DNA of 64,000 nucleotides from Bradyrhizobium sp. RP6 (GCF_003837805.1 NZ_RQIT01000027.1:1-64000); one strand, 5' to 3'. Shown: positions 38,895 to 49,201, counted from the stretch's first letter. Program-made: numbers and translations. Notes: generated by a model from the sequence alone, not told the origin.

Positions 38895-39038
38895 ATGCGT
38901 CCATCTCTGGTCAGACTGCTCGCGGCAACGATCGGCTTGGCCGTTGGTATCGCGTTGATTGCAGGAAAGCCGCCGGCGGACGGCCATCACAAGGGCCTTC
39001 GCCACGCGCACTTCGTTGCCAACGAGTCTAGAGTATGA
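38895..39038 (+). CDS. Possible small membrane/exported protein (47 aa)
   Basis: A short ORF with a basic start and one hydrophobic segment (MRPSLVRLLAATIGLAVGIALIAG), followed by a His-rich tail (GHHKGLRHAHF). GAGGATGGA precedes the ATG. The layout resembles a small signal-anchored protein, and histidines could bind metal next to the putative zinc receptor. Against it are its length and isolation. It is the only coding candidate in this stretch. Confidence 0.3.
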   Translation: MRPSLVRLLAATIGLAVGIALIAGKPPADGHHKGLRHAHFVANESRV

Positions 39039-39061
39039 TCGAGGTTCTGTATTCCGCTCAC

Positions 39062-39084
39062 GCGGGAGGGATGGCCCCTCCCGC
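39062..39084 (-). terminator. Hairpin after the TonB receptor gene
   Basis: GCGGGAGGG (39062-39070) and CCCTCCCGC (39076-39084) form a perfect 9-bp stem with a 5-base loop, 22 bases past the receptor stop. No T-run follows on the minus strand, so it may be a processing or Rho-assisted end rather than a classical terminator. Confidence 0.45.
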
Positions 39085-39106
39085 ACGATTCATGGCCTGA
39101 TCAGCG

Positions 39107-41482
39107 CTAGAACTTGAAGTTCGCGAACGCCCTGACGCCGATGCCGGGCAGCAGCACCTCGTCCTTGGTGTAGGACACCGAGTTGCGGATGTTCTCGTTG
39201 AGCAGGTTGTTGCCGACGAGGCCGACCAGCATCTCGCGCGCACCGAACGAGTTCGGCCTGAGCTTGGTCTTGTAGCTGACCTCGGCCTTCAACAAATTGT
39301 AGCCCGCCGTCGGCGTTTCCGCGATCTCGGCCACGTTGTCCTGCGCGAAGGCATGCAACAGGTTGATCCGCATCAGCCAGTTGTCGTCGCGCCAGAACAC
39401 GCCGCCGCCCATGCGCATGGGCGGAATCCGCGGCACGTTGCTGCCGTCGCTGAAGGTGGCGCGAACAAAGTCGAGCTGGTTCTCGATGCCCCAGATGCCG
39501 CCCTGGAAGGCGCCGACGTCGAGCTGCGACTGGAATTCGCCGCCGCGGAAGTTCGCGTTCCGCTGCGAGTAGACCGCCTGATTCAGTTCGCCGTCGGGCG
39601 CGCCGCACGAGGCAAAGTCGTCGTCGCACATGACCCCGGTGAGGCGGCGATAGATGAAATTGTCGAAATGCGTGTAGTAGACGGTCGCCTCGAAGCGGAA
39701 CGGTCCGGTCGCCCTGCGTACACCGAGCTCGACTGATTTCGCCGTCTCGATGGTGAGGTTCGGGTTGCCGATGTCGAACGTCGCCGTCGCGTCGTGACCG
39801 CCGCGGGAAAACAGCTCGGCCGCCTTCGGCGCGCGCTCGACATATTGTGCGGTGATGCTGCCGACCATGCCGCCCGGCAGGTCCTGCAGCAGGCCGATGC
39901 TGCCGCTCTTCGGCGTGAAGGACGGATTGCGCGCGATCGGCGTCTGCGGCGTGCCGTCGGGCAGGTAATCCGCCGGGAAGTCCGGCGTCGTGCCGTGCAG
40001 CTCGACATGCTCGATGCGCCCGGCGATCTGCGCCCGCGTGGTCTCCGTGAACTTGAACTCGTTGAAAGCGTACCCGGCGACGCGCGTGCTGTTGTTCGGG
40101 TCCCACAGGCCGTTGAACAGCGTGCCGGGATTGTCCGGGCTCGGCGCGCTCAACTCCTGATGGCCGACCTGGAAGCCCAGTGCGGTCGTCACCTCGGCGA
40201 AGCGGGCGTTGAACGGCATCAGCTGCACCTCGGTGCGGATCTCCTGCTCCTTGTTGGTGAAGGTCTGCCTGATGCCGTCGGTGTTGAGGTCGGCGGGATC
40301 GGCGAGGCCGATCTCGTTGTGCCGGTAGTCGGTCGCGCCGGCCCAGAAGCGGATCGTGTCGATCGCAGCCGCGTCGGGGCGGTACTCGCCCTTGACGTTG
40401 ATCTTGGTCTGGTGCGCGTCGATCCGCGTCTGGTGGTCGGCCCCGTCGATGCCGGGGATATGGTAGAGCGAGTCGTTCTGCGTGATCGATGCGCCGATAT
40501 AGCCGCCCTGGAAGAAGTAGGAGCCGCCGATCGAGGCGCCGTCCGAGCGCGTCGCCGAGTTGGGCTGGCGGCCGTTCACGGGACGCGACTGGTCGGTCAG
40601 GTAGGGATAGCTCGGGATGTAATAGTCCGAGGTGGTGCGGCCATAGGCGTCGGCATGGAAGGCAAAATTTCCGCCGCCGGTATCGAGCAGCACGCCGCTT
40701 TCGACGCCGCGGTCGACCGAGCTGAAGGCGGTGCGCGTCTCGGCGGTGACGCAAGGCGAGGTCGCGGCGCTCGCGAGCGGCGCCTTGGTCGGGAGACCGT
40801 AGCTCTGGAACGATGGCGCGCAGGAGGGCAGCGCATCCGGAATCCGGTTGTTGGTGGCGCTGACCACGCCGCCGATCGAGGTCGAGCCGTAACGCAGTGC
40901 CGCCGGCCCGCGCACCACTTCGACCTGGTTCGTTGCGAGCGGATCGATCGGGACGAAATGATCTTCGCCGAGGTCGGAGGCGCCGCCGGCATTGGTGCCG
41001 TTCTCGACGATGCCGACGCGGTTGACGTCGAGACCCCTGATGATGGGCCGGCTGGATGCACCGGGCGCGAAGCTCGATCCGGTGATGCCGGGCTTGGAGA
41101 ACAGGAGATCACCGAGCGTGCCGCCGCCGTTGCGCCGAATCTCCTCGTTCGGCACCACGGTGACGGTCGCGAACTGGTCGGTGACGATTGGCAGCACGCC
41201 CTGCTGAGGCGCGGCGGGCACTGGAGCCGCAGGCGTCGCAGGCGCGGCTTCCGCCGTGCGTTCGCGACTGCGCACCCGCGCCGTTCGCGTGCCCCGGTCC
41301 GGATTGCGGGACACCACCGCTCTGCGCACGATGGGGCTCGGAGCCGTCACGGTGACGGCGGGAAGCTCGGTCGACGATTTGTCCTGCGCCGAGTCTTGAG
41401 CGAACGCAGATGTGGCGGCAGCGCCGAGCAGGAGCAGGCTGGCTCCGCCAAGACGTTGCGCGCGTCGCGATTTGAATGACAT
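39107..41482 (-). CDS. TonB-dependent outer-membrane receptor, probable zinc (ZnuD-like) uptake
   Basis: A 791-residue receptor. The signal peptide ends ATSAFAQ (about residue 29), then a Pro/Ala/Arg linker, the plug domain (VVPNEEIRRNGGGTLGDLLFSKPGITGSSFAPG...VEVVRGPAALRYGS) and a beta-barrel ending with NSVSYTKDEVLLPGIGVRAFANFKF, whose last residue is Phe as needed for outer-membrane insertion. Two extracellular loops hold paired Cys (LPSCAPSF...SPCVT and MCDDDFASC). The DUF2946 gene and a Zur-like palindrome lie upstream on the same strand. Taken together, import of zinc or a zinc chelate is likely; haem or another metal complex is not excluded. Confidence 0.85.
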   Translation of the reverse strand: MSFKSRRAQRLGGASLLLLGAAATSAFAQDSAQDKSSTELPAVTVTAPSPIVRRAVVSRNPDRGTRTARVRSRERTAEAAPATPAAPVPAAPQQGVLPIVTDQFATVTVVPNEEIRRNGGGTLGDLLFSKPGITGSSFAPGASSRPIIRGLDVNRVGIVENGTNAGGASDLGEDHFVPIDPLATNQVEVVRGPAALRYGSTSIGGVVSATNNRIPDALPSCAPSFQSYGLPTKAPLASAATSPCVTAETRTAFSSVDRGVESGVLLDTGGGNFAFHADAYGRTTSDYYIPSYPYLTDQSRPVNGRQPNSATRSDGASIGGSYFFQGGYIGASITQNDSLYHIPGIDGADHQTRIDAHQTKINVKGEYRPDAAAIDTIRFWAGATDYRHNEIGLADPADLNTDGIRQTFTNKEQEIRTEVQLMPFNARFAEVTTALGFQVGHQELSAPSPDNPGTLFNGLWDPNNSTRVAGYAFNEFKFTETTRAQIAGRIEHVELHGTTPDFPADYLPDGTPQTPIARNPSFTPKSGSIGLLQDLPGGMVGSITAQYVERAPKAAELFSRGGHDATATFDIGNPNLTIETAKSVELGVRRATGPFRFEATVYYTHFDNFIYRRLTGVMCDDDFASCGAPDGELNQAVYSQRNANFRGGEFQSQLDVGAFQGGIWGIENQLDFVRATFSDGSNVPRIPPMRMGGGVFWRDDNWLMRINLLHAFAQDNVAEIAETPTAGYNLLKAEVSYKTKLRPNSFGAREMLVGLVGNNLLNENIRNSVSYTKDEVLLPGIGVRAFANFKF

Positions 41483-41627
41483 TGTCCTGATTCCAGTCAG
41501 GCGCCGTCCGGATGATGGTCTGCTGATCGGAGGCGGCCTGCCGTCGCGGTGCGACGGAATTCGACTTCAATTTCTCCCAGGCATTCGCCCGAAAGCGGCG
41601 AGACTGGGCGTGATCAAGCGTTGGATG

Positions 41628-42032
41628 TCAGGACGCAGGAGGCGCGCGGGGCTGGAACGCCGTGCCGGCCGATTTCAGATGGATGAATTCGGCATCCGTG
41701 CTGCGGCGGAGCAGCTCGATCGCCTGTGGCAGCAGCAGCACCGGCGGTGTTGCCGATACGATGGCACCGGCCATCGCAATGACGGCGCAGATCGCGCAAC
41801 TATCGTCGCCAGGATGCTCGCGGTCAGGACCTGAAGGCGATTGCTTCTGGACCACGACGGGGTCGATCGCAGCAACGCCCTTGGAGCCGTCCGGCTGCTG
41901 CAGCGAGGATTGGGCGAGAGGCGCGGCCTGGGCGAACCCATGGCTGTGGCCGAACGTCAGCGCGAGCTGCACCAGCATCGCGAACAACGCGAGCCGGGCG
42001 CCGTGCCTGATATTCGACCGGAACCACTTCAT
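41628..42032 (-). CDS. DUF2946 family membrane protein
   Basis: A 134-residue protein. The N-terminal segment (ALFAMLVQLALTFGHSHGF) is a signal peptide or anchor, a polar region follows, and the centre carries the family motif DDSCAICAVIAMAG with a CxxC. A second hydrophobic segment ends near residue 115. DUF2946 proteins often accompany TonB receptors and copper or zinc genes; their role is unknown. I prefer ATG 42032 (MKWFRSNIRH aligns with rhizobial relatives) to ATG 42053. It lies 145 bases upstream of the receptor on the same strand and just downstream of a Zur-like site. Confidence 0.72.
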   Translation of the reverse strand: MKWFRSNIRHGARLALFAMLVQLALTFGHSHGFAQAAPLAQSSLQQPDGSKGVAAIDPVVVQKQSPSGPDREHPGDDSCAICAVIAMAGAIVSATPPVLLLPQAIELLRRSTDAEFIHLKSAGTAFQPRAPPAS

Positions 42033-42077
42033 CTGGAAACGCCACCCCCACATCGGGGCGTCAATCCCAGGACGCCG

Positions 42078-42098
42078 CGATGTTACAGTGTAACATCG
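42078..42098 (-). promoter_or_regulatory. Zur-box-like palindrome upstream of DUF2946 / TonB receptor
   Basis: TGTTACAGTGTAACA at 42081-42095 sits at the centre of a 21-base site with perfect 9-base arms (CGATGTTAC and GTAACATCG) around AGT. The core matches the known Zur form TGTTAYANTRTAACA. It lies 46-66 bases upstream of the DUF2946 ATG at 42032, where it would cover the promoter. Repression by zinc-bound Zur is inferred. Confidence 0.65.
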
Positions 42099-42174
42099 CC
42101 CGATCGATCAGCGGATGTCAACGGCTGGGGGATCAGCGCATGCAGACCGTCGACCCGATGTGTCGTTCCGGCAA

Positions 42175-44238
42175 CTAGCGCCCCTCGCGCACCCAGGTCG
42201 CGGCGAATGCGCCGAGCAGCAGCAGCAGGCCGATCAGGCCGGAGAAGATCGGCAGCACGCCGACGCCCTTCACGACGCTGGCATCGCGCATCCGCACGCC
42301 CATCCAGCCGTCACCGTTGAAGACACTCGCTGAGCGCACCGGCAGGATGCGCGGCAGCTCGACGCTGGTGCTACTCGCCACGCGCACGGCGTTGCCGCCC
42401 GTTGCCTGTGTCAGCGGCTTCAGCGTATCGACCGTGGAGGTGACTTCCGAAAACTCCTTCGGATTGGTCGGGCCGACATTGATCAGCGCCTTCAGCGTGC
42501 CGTCGGTCGCCTGCCACAGGCCGAGCTCGTTCGCCGGCAGGCTGGCGCGCCACTCGCCGGGATCGGCAGCCGCCAGCGTCAAATCGTGCGACACGCCCGA
42601 CGGCGAAGTCACGCTCACCGGCTGGACGCTGTCCGCCATGGTCTGACGCACCACGACGAGGTCCTTGCCCTGCACCTGGAGGCGCAGCGCTTCTTCATCG
42701 AGATCAGGCTGCTTCATCAGCCAGTGCGACATCCGCCGGAGCAGATCGAGATGCGGCCCGCCGCCCTCATAGCCGCGCGCCCACAGCCAGATGTGGTCGG
42801 AGAGCAGCAGCGCCACGCGGCCCTCGCCGAAGCGCGACAGGAACAGGAGCGGCTTGCCGTCGGCGCCGGTCATGACGGGCGGGTTCACCGCATTGCGGGT
42901 ATCGACGGTGCGGAAGAAGCGGCTCCAGTGCGGCGGCTCGCTGGCGGAGCCCTCCAGCCCGCGCGTGACCGGATGGCGTTTGCCGATGTCGGACAGATGC
43001 GCATAGAACGGCTTTTCGGTCACGCCGACCGGCTCGGCCGGCAGCACCGAATCCAGCGGCGTGCGCCAGATGCTGGTGTTGGAGGCGTAGTCGGGCCCGG
43101 CCGAGACCAGTACCGCGCCGCCGCCGCGCACATAGCGCGCGATGTTGTCGAAATAGGCGATCGGCAGCACGCCCTGGCGGGCGTAGCGGTCGAAGATGAT
43201 CAGCTGGAATTCGTTGATCTTCTGCTGGAACAGCTCGCGCGTCGGAAACGCGATCAGCGACAATTCGTTGATCGGCGTGCCGTCCTGCTTCTCCGGCGGG
43301 CGGAGAATGGTGAAATGCACGAGGTCGACGCTGGCGTCGGACTTGAGCAGATTGCGCCAGGTGCGCTCGCCCGAATGCGGCTCGCCCGAGACGAGGAGCA
43401 CCCGCAGCTTGTCGCGCACGCCGTCGATGGCGACGACCGCACGGTTGTTCACCGGCGTCAATTCGCGTTCGAGCGGCGAGGCCTCGATCTCGACGATGTT
43501 CGGCCCGGCGTGCTTGATGTCGACGTCGACGCTTGCGCTCTGGCCGCTCGCCAGCGTGCGCTCGTTGATGACCTCGCCGTCCCGGCGGATCGTGACCTTG
43601 GCGCGCTCTCCGGAGACGCCCTGGTCGTCGAGGCGGTAGTTGATGGTCTGGGTCTGCCCGACGATGCCGAAGCGCGGCGCCGCCGTGATCGCGATGCGGC
43701 GGTCGCGCTCGTCCTTCTGTCCCGTGACCAGCGCGTGCACCGGCGCCTGGAAACCGAGCGCGGCGGCGTTCGCCGGGATGTCGTGGACGCGGCCGTCGGT
43801 GATCAGGAACGCGCCGGCGACGCGGTCGACCGGGACGTCCGACAATGCCGAGGCGAGAGCGCCGAACAGTTTCGTGCCGTCGGTCTCGCCGTCGGCCTGC
43901 CCGGCCTCGACGACGCGGACTTCGAGGCCCTTGATCTTCTTGAGGCTGTCGACCAGCGCTTCCTGCGCCTGGGCGGCTTCGCGGTTGCGGTTGCCGAAAT
44001 TCTGGCTCGGGCTCTTGTCGACGACGACGGCCACGACCGAGGTGAGAGGATCGCGGTCCTCGCGGGTGAAGGAGGGATTGGCGAGCGCCAGCAGGACCAG
44101 CGCCAGCGCGGCCACGCGCACCGCGGCGCCGCGCGCGCGGGCCAGCAGGAGCACGAGCGCGATGACGACGATCGCGGCGAGCGCGAGCCACAGCACGATC
44201 GCGGGAACAAGCGGCGTGAACGCGATGCCGTAATTCAT
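42175..44238 (-). CDS. Membrane vWA / glutamine-amidotransferase-like protein of the MoxR block
   Basis: A 687-residue protein. Two N-terminal membrane segments (residues 8-34 and 38-55) are followed by a vWA-like region with VAVVVDKSPSQNF (a partial MIDAS DxSxS) and GAFLITDGRVHD. The middle is an Ig-like stretch (about 195-270). A class I amidotransferase-like fold then covers FQLIIFDRYARQG...YVRGGGAVLVSAG and LLLSDHIWLWARGYEGG. One C-terminal membrane segment ends the chain. The MIDAS lacks a clear Thr, so metal binding is doubtful. It is the last gene of the MoxR-DUF58-DUF4159 block but is separated from DUF4159 by a palindromic element. The block acts in chaperone-like assembly in other bacteria; its target here is unknown. 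Confidence 0.75.
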   Translation of the reverse strand: MNYGIAFTPLVPAIVLWLALAAIVVIALVLLLARARGAAVRVAALALVLLALANPSFTREDRDPLTSVVAVVVDKSPSQNFGNRNREAAQAQEALVDSLKKIKGLEVRVVEAGQADGETDGTKLFGALASALSDVPVDRVAGAFLITDGRVHDIPANAAALGFQAPVHALVTGQKDERDRRIAITAAPRFGIVGQTQTINYRLDDQGVSGERAKVTIRRDGEVINERTLASGQSASVDVDIKHAGPNIVEIEASPLERELTPVNNRAVVAIDGVRDKLRVLLVSGEPHSGERTWRNLLKSDASVDLVHFTILRPPEKQDGTPINELSLIAFPTRELFQQKINEFQLIIFDRYARQGVLPIAYFDNIARYVRGGGAVLVSAGPDYASNTSIWRTPLDSVLPAEPVGVTEKPFYAHLSDIGKRHPVTRGLEGSASEPPHWSRFFRTVDTRNAVNPPVMTGADGKPLLFLSRFGEGRVALLLSDHIWLWARGYEGGGPHLDLLRRMSHWLMKQPDLDEEALRLQVQGKDLVVVRQTMADSVQPVSVTSPSGVSHDLTLAAADPGEWRASLPANELGLWQATDGTLKALINVGPTNPKEFSEVTSTVDTLKPLTQATGGNAVRVASSTSVELPRILPVRSASVFNGDGWMGVRMRDASVVKGVGVLPIFSGLIGLLLLLGAFAATWVREGR

Positions 44239-44255
44239 GAGGTGGGCCTATCAAC

Positions 44256-44335
44256 GTAATTCCGGGGCGATGCGAAGCATCGAACCCGGAATCTCGAAAT
44301 TCCGGGTTCGGCTCTTCGAGCCGCCCCGGAATGAC
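44256..44335. repeat. Nested-palindrome intergenic element (CATTCCGGGGC family), copy 2
   Basis: The same architecture as the copy at 32936-33014: outer arms GTAATTCCGGGGC (44256-44268) and GCCCCGGAATGAC (44323-44335), inner near-palindrome at 44281-44310 centred on TCGAAA. A third small stem GGCTCTTCGAGCC is between them. It lies between two genes of the same strand and operon, so it may form an RNA hairpin within the transcript. Confidence 0.72.
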
Positions 44336-44368
44336 GGGGTGTGTGGATCAAGCGCGTCATGCGCATCT

Positions 44369-47182
44369 CTATTGCCCCAGCCGTTCGATCAACGCCGGAG
44401 CGTGCACCTGGTCGGCCTTGTAGTTGCCGGTCAGCGTGTACATCACGATGTTGGCGCCGGCGCGGTAGGCGAATTCGCGCTGGCGAGGGTCGCCGCCGGT
44501 CACCGGCAGCATGGCCTGCCCGTCGGGCCGCACGGCCCAGGCGCCGGCGAGGTCGTTCGAGGTGATGATGATCGGCGAGACACCGTCGCCGCCGCGCGCC
44601 GGCCGCTGCGCGCTGTCCTCGTCCTCCTCGCGCGGCAGGGTCTCGACCCAGGTCTGGCCCGCGGTGAAGCGGCCGGGGAAGTCGCGCAGCAGATAGAAGG
44701 TCTTGGTCAGCACGTGCTCGCGCGGCACCGGTTCGAGCTCGGGCACGTCGAGGGACGACAGAATCTCGCGCAAGGTCTGCATTCCCGGCGTCTGCGACGC
44801 CCCGTTCGCGCCGGGCGGTGCCTCGATCGCATCGCGGGTGTCGAACAGCACCGTGCCGCCCTGCTTCATGTAGGCATCGATCTTGTTGATGGCGTCCTGC
44901 GGCGGCTTCGGTGCGCCCGGCACGATCGGCCAGTAGATCAGCGGGAAGAAGGCGAGCTCGTCGCGTGCGGGATCGACGCCGACGGGATCGCCGGCCTCGA
45001 GCGCGGTACGCTGGGCCAGGAATAGCGTCAGCCCGTTCAACCCCGCCTTGACGATTGAATCGACATCGGCATTGCCCGTCACGACATAGGCGAGTCGCGT
45101 CTGCGACACCGCTTTCATCGCGAACTCGTCCGCGGCGCCGTCGGCGCGCGCCGGCGTCGGCGCAAACGATATCAGGCCTGTGAGCACCATGGCGAACACG
45201 ATCATTGCGGGCGCGGCGCGGCGGCGCAGCAGCGCGGCAATCCCGCCGCCGAGCACCGCGACGATGATGGCGTCGATCAGGAACAGCGCGAGCGCCGTCG
45301 ACAGTAGCCAGCCGCGCAAGTCTCGCGGTTCGGCATTGGTGTAGGTGGCGTGCCGTGCGCGCAGGCTCGCGGTGTTCAGGGCCGCGATGCGGTCGGCGGC
45401 GGCAAGTGTGTTCACGGCAAGCGGTCCTTCTGCCGGACCATAGAAGCCCGGCGGGTGATCGGGTGTGGCCCGATCGCGATAATCGGCAGGCAACGGCTTT
45501 GCGGTCGCCGGCGGCGGGCCGAAGGCGCCGAAGCCGTCGAGGATGTGCAGCGGCGCCACCGTCTCGGCGGTCGCCTCGCTGGCAACGCCCGCGCCGGGCT
45601 TGGCGGTGTAGCCGGACATGTCGACCACCCGCCGCAGCATTTCGACGAAGGTGCCCGACATCGGCAGGTCCGACCAGCGCATGTCGGCGCTGACGTGGAA
45701 CAGGCTGACGAGCCCTTTGCCGCGATGCTCGCCGGTCACCAGCGGCGTGCCGTCTTCCAGCGAGGCCCAGCTCTTGGTGGCGAGCACGGCGTCGGGCTCG
45801 GCCAGCACCTGGCGGCTCACGGTGACGTCCTTGGGGACCATGATGCCGGCAAACGGGCCGTCGGCCGCGAAGGAGGCCAGATGCTGCGGCTTCTCCCAGG
45901 TCAGGCTGCCGCCGAGCGTCCGACCGCCCTTGCGCAGCTTGACCGGCACGAGATCGTCCTCGGCCTGTGCCAGCCTTGGCCCTGCGAACCGCACCAGCAC
46001 GCCGCCCTGGTCGATCCAGGCATTGAGGCGCTCGCGGAGTTCAGGGGAGATGGTGCCGACATCGGCGAGGATGATCATCGGCAGCTTCTGGTCCAAAAAT
46101 TGTGTGATGCCCTGCTGCGGCGAGCCCTTGTCGGCGAGCCGGACGTCGGCGAACGGCGCCAGCGCGCGGGTGAGATAGAAGGTCGGCGCCAGCAGCGGCT
46201 GCGCGGTCTCGCTGGTCGAGCCCGAGACGATGCCGATGGCGCGGCGGCGCCAGCGCTTGTCGAGCAGCTGCACCGCGCCGGCGGACCGCTCGCCGGATAT
46301 TTCGAGCCGGGTGATGTCGTTGCGCAGCTCGACCGGCAGATCGAACGCGGCTTCGGTTTCCTTGTCCTGCGGGCCGAACGAATAGCGCGCTTCTCCGATC
46401 GGCGAAGCCTTCTGGTCGAGCGCGCGCACGGTGCCGACCGCGATGCCGCTGTCGGTGCGCAGCACCTTCACCGTCATCTTCGCTGCAGCGTTCTCTGCCG
46501 CGACCAGCGCCAGCGGCGAGGAGGTGCCGCCTTCGAACACGGTCAGGCTGCGATCGCCGATGGTCTTGCCGAGGCCCTGCACGAAGTCCTCGCCGCGGCC
46601 GGTGTCGACGCCGTCGGAGAGCCAGGCGATCTCGCAGTCGCCGGTGACCTTGAGGAAACGGTCGACCGCAGCCAGCGTCTCGACACGATCGATCGAATAG
46701 GGCTTCGGCGCGAGCTGCCGCAGCGCGACGCGCGCCGCACCCGCCGGCATCAGGGTGATGTCGCGGTTCGGCTCCGACAGCGGCACGAGCGCGATGGCGC
46801 GGCGGTCGTTGTCGGCGTTGGCGATCAGCTCGTCGGCGGTCCTGATCCTGACGTCCCAGTGCGATGCGGCGCTCCAGCCGTCGTCGAACATGATCATCAG
46901 CGGCGCCTTGCTGCCGGCGCTGCCTGTTTGCGGATTCCAGATCGGGCCGGCGGCGGCAAAGATCACCAGCGCGGCGGCGAGCAGGCGCAGCGCAGTCAGC
47001 CACCACGGCGTCCGCGAGGGCGTCTCCTCCCTGGGTGCGATGTCGAACAGCAGCCGCGTCGGCGGAAACTCGATGCGGCGCGGCCGCGGCGGCATCACGC
47101 GGAGCAGCCACCACAGTACGGGCAGGCTGATGAGGCCGATCAGGAGCAGCGGTTGAGTGAAGGCGAGCGGCAATCCCATCAT
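44369..47182 (-). CDS. DUF4159 protein with BatA-like N-terminus
   Basis: A 937-residue inner-membrane protein. The N-terminus is the aerotolerance-regulator BatA domain (membrane segments at 10-27 and 60-82; LPVLWWLLRVMPPRPRRIEFPPTRLL). The middle contains vWA-like IMFDDGWSAASHWDVR and an amidotransferase-like stretch (ILADVGTISPELRERLNAWIDQGG). Two membrane segments follow near 640-700, and the C-terminus is DUF4159 (LAYVVTGNADVDSIVKAGLNG, FDTRDAIE, DFPGRFTAGQ). It overlaps the DUF58 stop as ATGA. The family goes with MoxR ATPases; partner proteins probably assemble at the membrane, but the substrate is unknown. Confidence 0.85.
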   Translation of the reverse strand: MMGLPLAFTQPLLLIGLISLPVLWWLLRVMPPRPRRIEFPPTRLLFDIAPREETPSRTPWWLTALRLLAAALVIFAAAGPIWNPQTGSAGSKAPLMIMFDDGWSAASHWDVRIRTADELIANADNDRRAIALVPLSEPNRDITLMPAGAARVALRQLAPKPYSIDRVETLAAVDRFLKVTGDCEIAWLSDGVDTGRGEDFVQGLGKTIGDRSLTVFEGGTSSPLALVAAENAAAKMTVKVLRTDSGIAVGTVRALDQKASPIGEARYSFGPQDKETEAAFDLPVELRNDITRLEISGERSAGAVQLLDKRWRRRAIGIVSGSTSETAQPLLAPTFYLTRALAPFADVRLADKGSPQQGITQFLDQKLPMIILADVGTISPELRERLNAWIDQGGVLVRFAGPRLAQAEDDLVPVKLRKGGRTLGGSLTWEKPQHLASFAADGPFAGIMVPKDVTVSRQVLAEPDAVLATKSWASLEDGTPLVTGEHRGKGLVSLFHVSADMRWSDLPMSGTFVEMLRRVVDMSGYTAKPGAGVASEATAETVAPLHILDGFGAFGPPPATAKPLPADYRDRATPDHPPGFYGPAEGPLAVNTLAAADRIAALNTASLRARHATYTNAEPRDLRGWLLSTALALFLIDAIIVAVLGGGIAALLRRRAAPAMIVFAMVLTGLISFAPTPARADGAADEFAMKAVSQTRLAYVVTGNADVDSIVKAGLNGLTLFLAQRTALEAGDPVGVDPARDELAFFPLIYWPIVPGAPKPPQDAINKIDAYMKQGGTVLFDTRDAIEAPPGANGASQTPGMQTLREILSSLDVPELEPVPREHVLTKTFYLLRDFPGRFTAGQTWVETLPREEDEDSAQRPARGGDGVSPIIITSNDLAGAWAVRPDGQAMLPVTGGDPRQREFAYRAGANIVMYTLTGNYKADQVHAPALIERLGQ

Positions 47183-48122
47183 GCGGCCGGCCCCACCTTG
47201 ATCGTCGTGGTGCGGGCGCCGGACTTGCTCACCTGCATGCCGGCATGCAGGAACAGCAGCAGCTCCGCGGCCGAGCGGTCGGTCGCGTGGGTCGTGAACA
47301 GCCAGTCGAGCTTGCCCGTCTCGGCGCGGATTTGGTCGCGGTGCAGGGCAAGGCGCGCGGTGTAATCCTGCGCCCAGCTTTCGGCGCGGCCGGCGGTGAT
47401 CACGCCAAAGCCTTCCGGCTCGACGAACTCGACGCGGCCGGAATAAGGGAACGACTCTTCGGCGGGGTCGACGACCTGCACGAGGGCGCCATGCGCGCCG
47501 GCGCCGGAGAGCCCCGCGAGCATCGTCCTGATCTCGGAGATCGGCGACCAGAAATCCGACAGCACGATGATCTCGGCGAGCGCGGCCGGAACGAAGGACG
47601 GCGGCAGGCTCAGCCGGTCGGCACCGTCGTGCAGCATCGCCTGCGCCATCCTGTCGATCACGCTACGGCTTGCGGTCGGCGCCATCAGCCCGGGAATGCC
47701 GACGCGCTCGCCGCCGGCGACGAGCAGCTCGGCCAGTGCGAAGGCGACGATCAGCGTCCGCTCGAGCTTGGACTCGCGCGCGGTCTTCGAGGCGAACGCC
47801 ATCGAGGGCGAGCGGTCCGGCCAGATCCAGACCGTGTGCGAGGCTTCCCATTCGAGCTCGCGGACATAGAGATGGTCGTCGCGCGCAGAGCGGCGCCAGT
47901 CGACGTTCTGCGCCGGTTCGCCCGAGACGAAGCGGCGGTACTGCCAGAAATTTTCGCCGGCGCCGGCGCGGCGCCTTCCATGCAGGCCGTGGATGACGTT
48001 GGCGGCGATGCGGCGGGCCTCGAGCACCAGGCGCGGCAGCGAAGCGGCGAGCGTGCGGCTTTCGCCATCGGCACGTCGGATCGCCAGTGTCTCCTTCGCT
48101 GCGTGCCCGCTCTCTGCTGCCA

Positions 48123-48123
<1 letters not shown>
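47179..48123 (-). CDS. DUF58 protein (MoxR partner)
   Basis: A 314-residue protein with the DUF58 signature QYRRFVSGEPAQNVDWRRSA followed by LYVRELEWEASHTVWIWPD and the MIDAS-like PDRSPSMAF. The rest is a vWA-type Rossmann fold (IIVLSDFWSP). There is no membrane segment, unlike many DUF58 proteins. The start ATG overlaps the MoxR stop (TGATG), and its stop overlaps the DUF4159 start. DUF58 proteins are thought to work with MoxR ATPases as adaptors; the function is not established. Confidence 0.85.
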
Positions 48124-49121
<998 letters not shown>

Positions 49122-49171
49122 TCGCTCGCTCCTTAAGCCTGCCACGCGGCTTGCTTGCATCGTCACGTCGG

Positions 49172-49201
49172 CACGTCACGTCAGGTCATCACGTCACGTC
49201 A
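49172..49201. repeat. Short CACGTCACGTCA direct repeat
   Basis: CACGTCACGTCA occurs at 49172-49183 and again at 49190-49201, with a related half copy just upstream (CGTCACGTC at 49161). It lies between the divergent MoxR and DUF1285 genes. It may be a regulatory repeat or simple slippage; I cannot name a protein that binds it. The remaining intergenic sequence shows nothing else of note. Confidence 0.35.

Larger units (their letters stand above)
38483..39106. other. Gene-poor, AT-richer intergenic stretch
   Basis: About 620 bases between the TauE-like pseudogene and the TonB receptor. The base composition is visibly less GC-rich than the neighbours, for example around 38740-38830. A 69-codon frame at 38534-38743 has no ribosome site and no family-like features. 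A weak short ORF with a hydrophobic start is listed separately at 38895. A GC hairpin lies at the 39.07 kb end. No tRNA, insertion sequence or terminal repeat was seen. Confidence 0.5.

Noticed and set aside
39794..41479. 561-codon plus-strand frame opposite the TonB receptor
   Set aside because: Shadow of the receptor gene, which has a signal peptide, plug and barrel end.
42586..44259. 557-codon plus-strand frame opposite the vWA protein
   Set aside because: Antisense shadow, rich in Arg/Asp/Val repeats, no start signal or recognisable domain.
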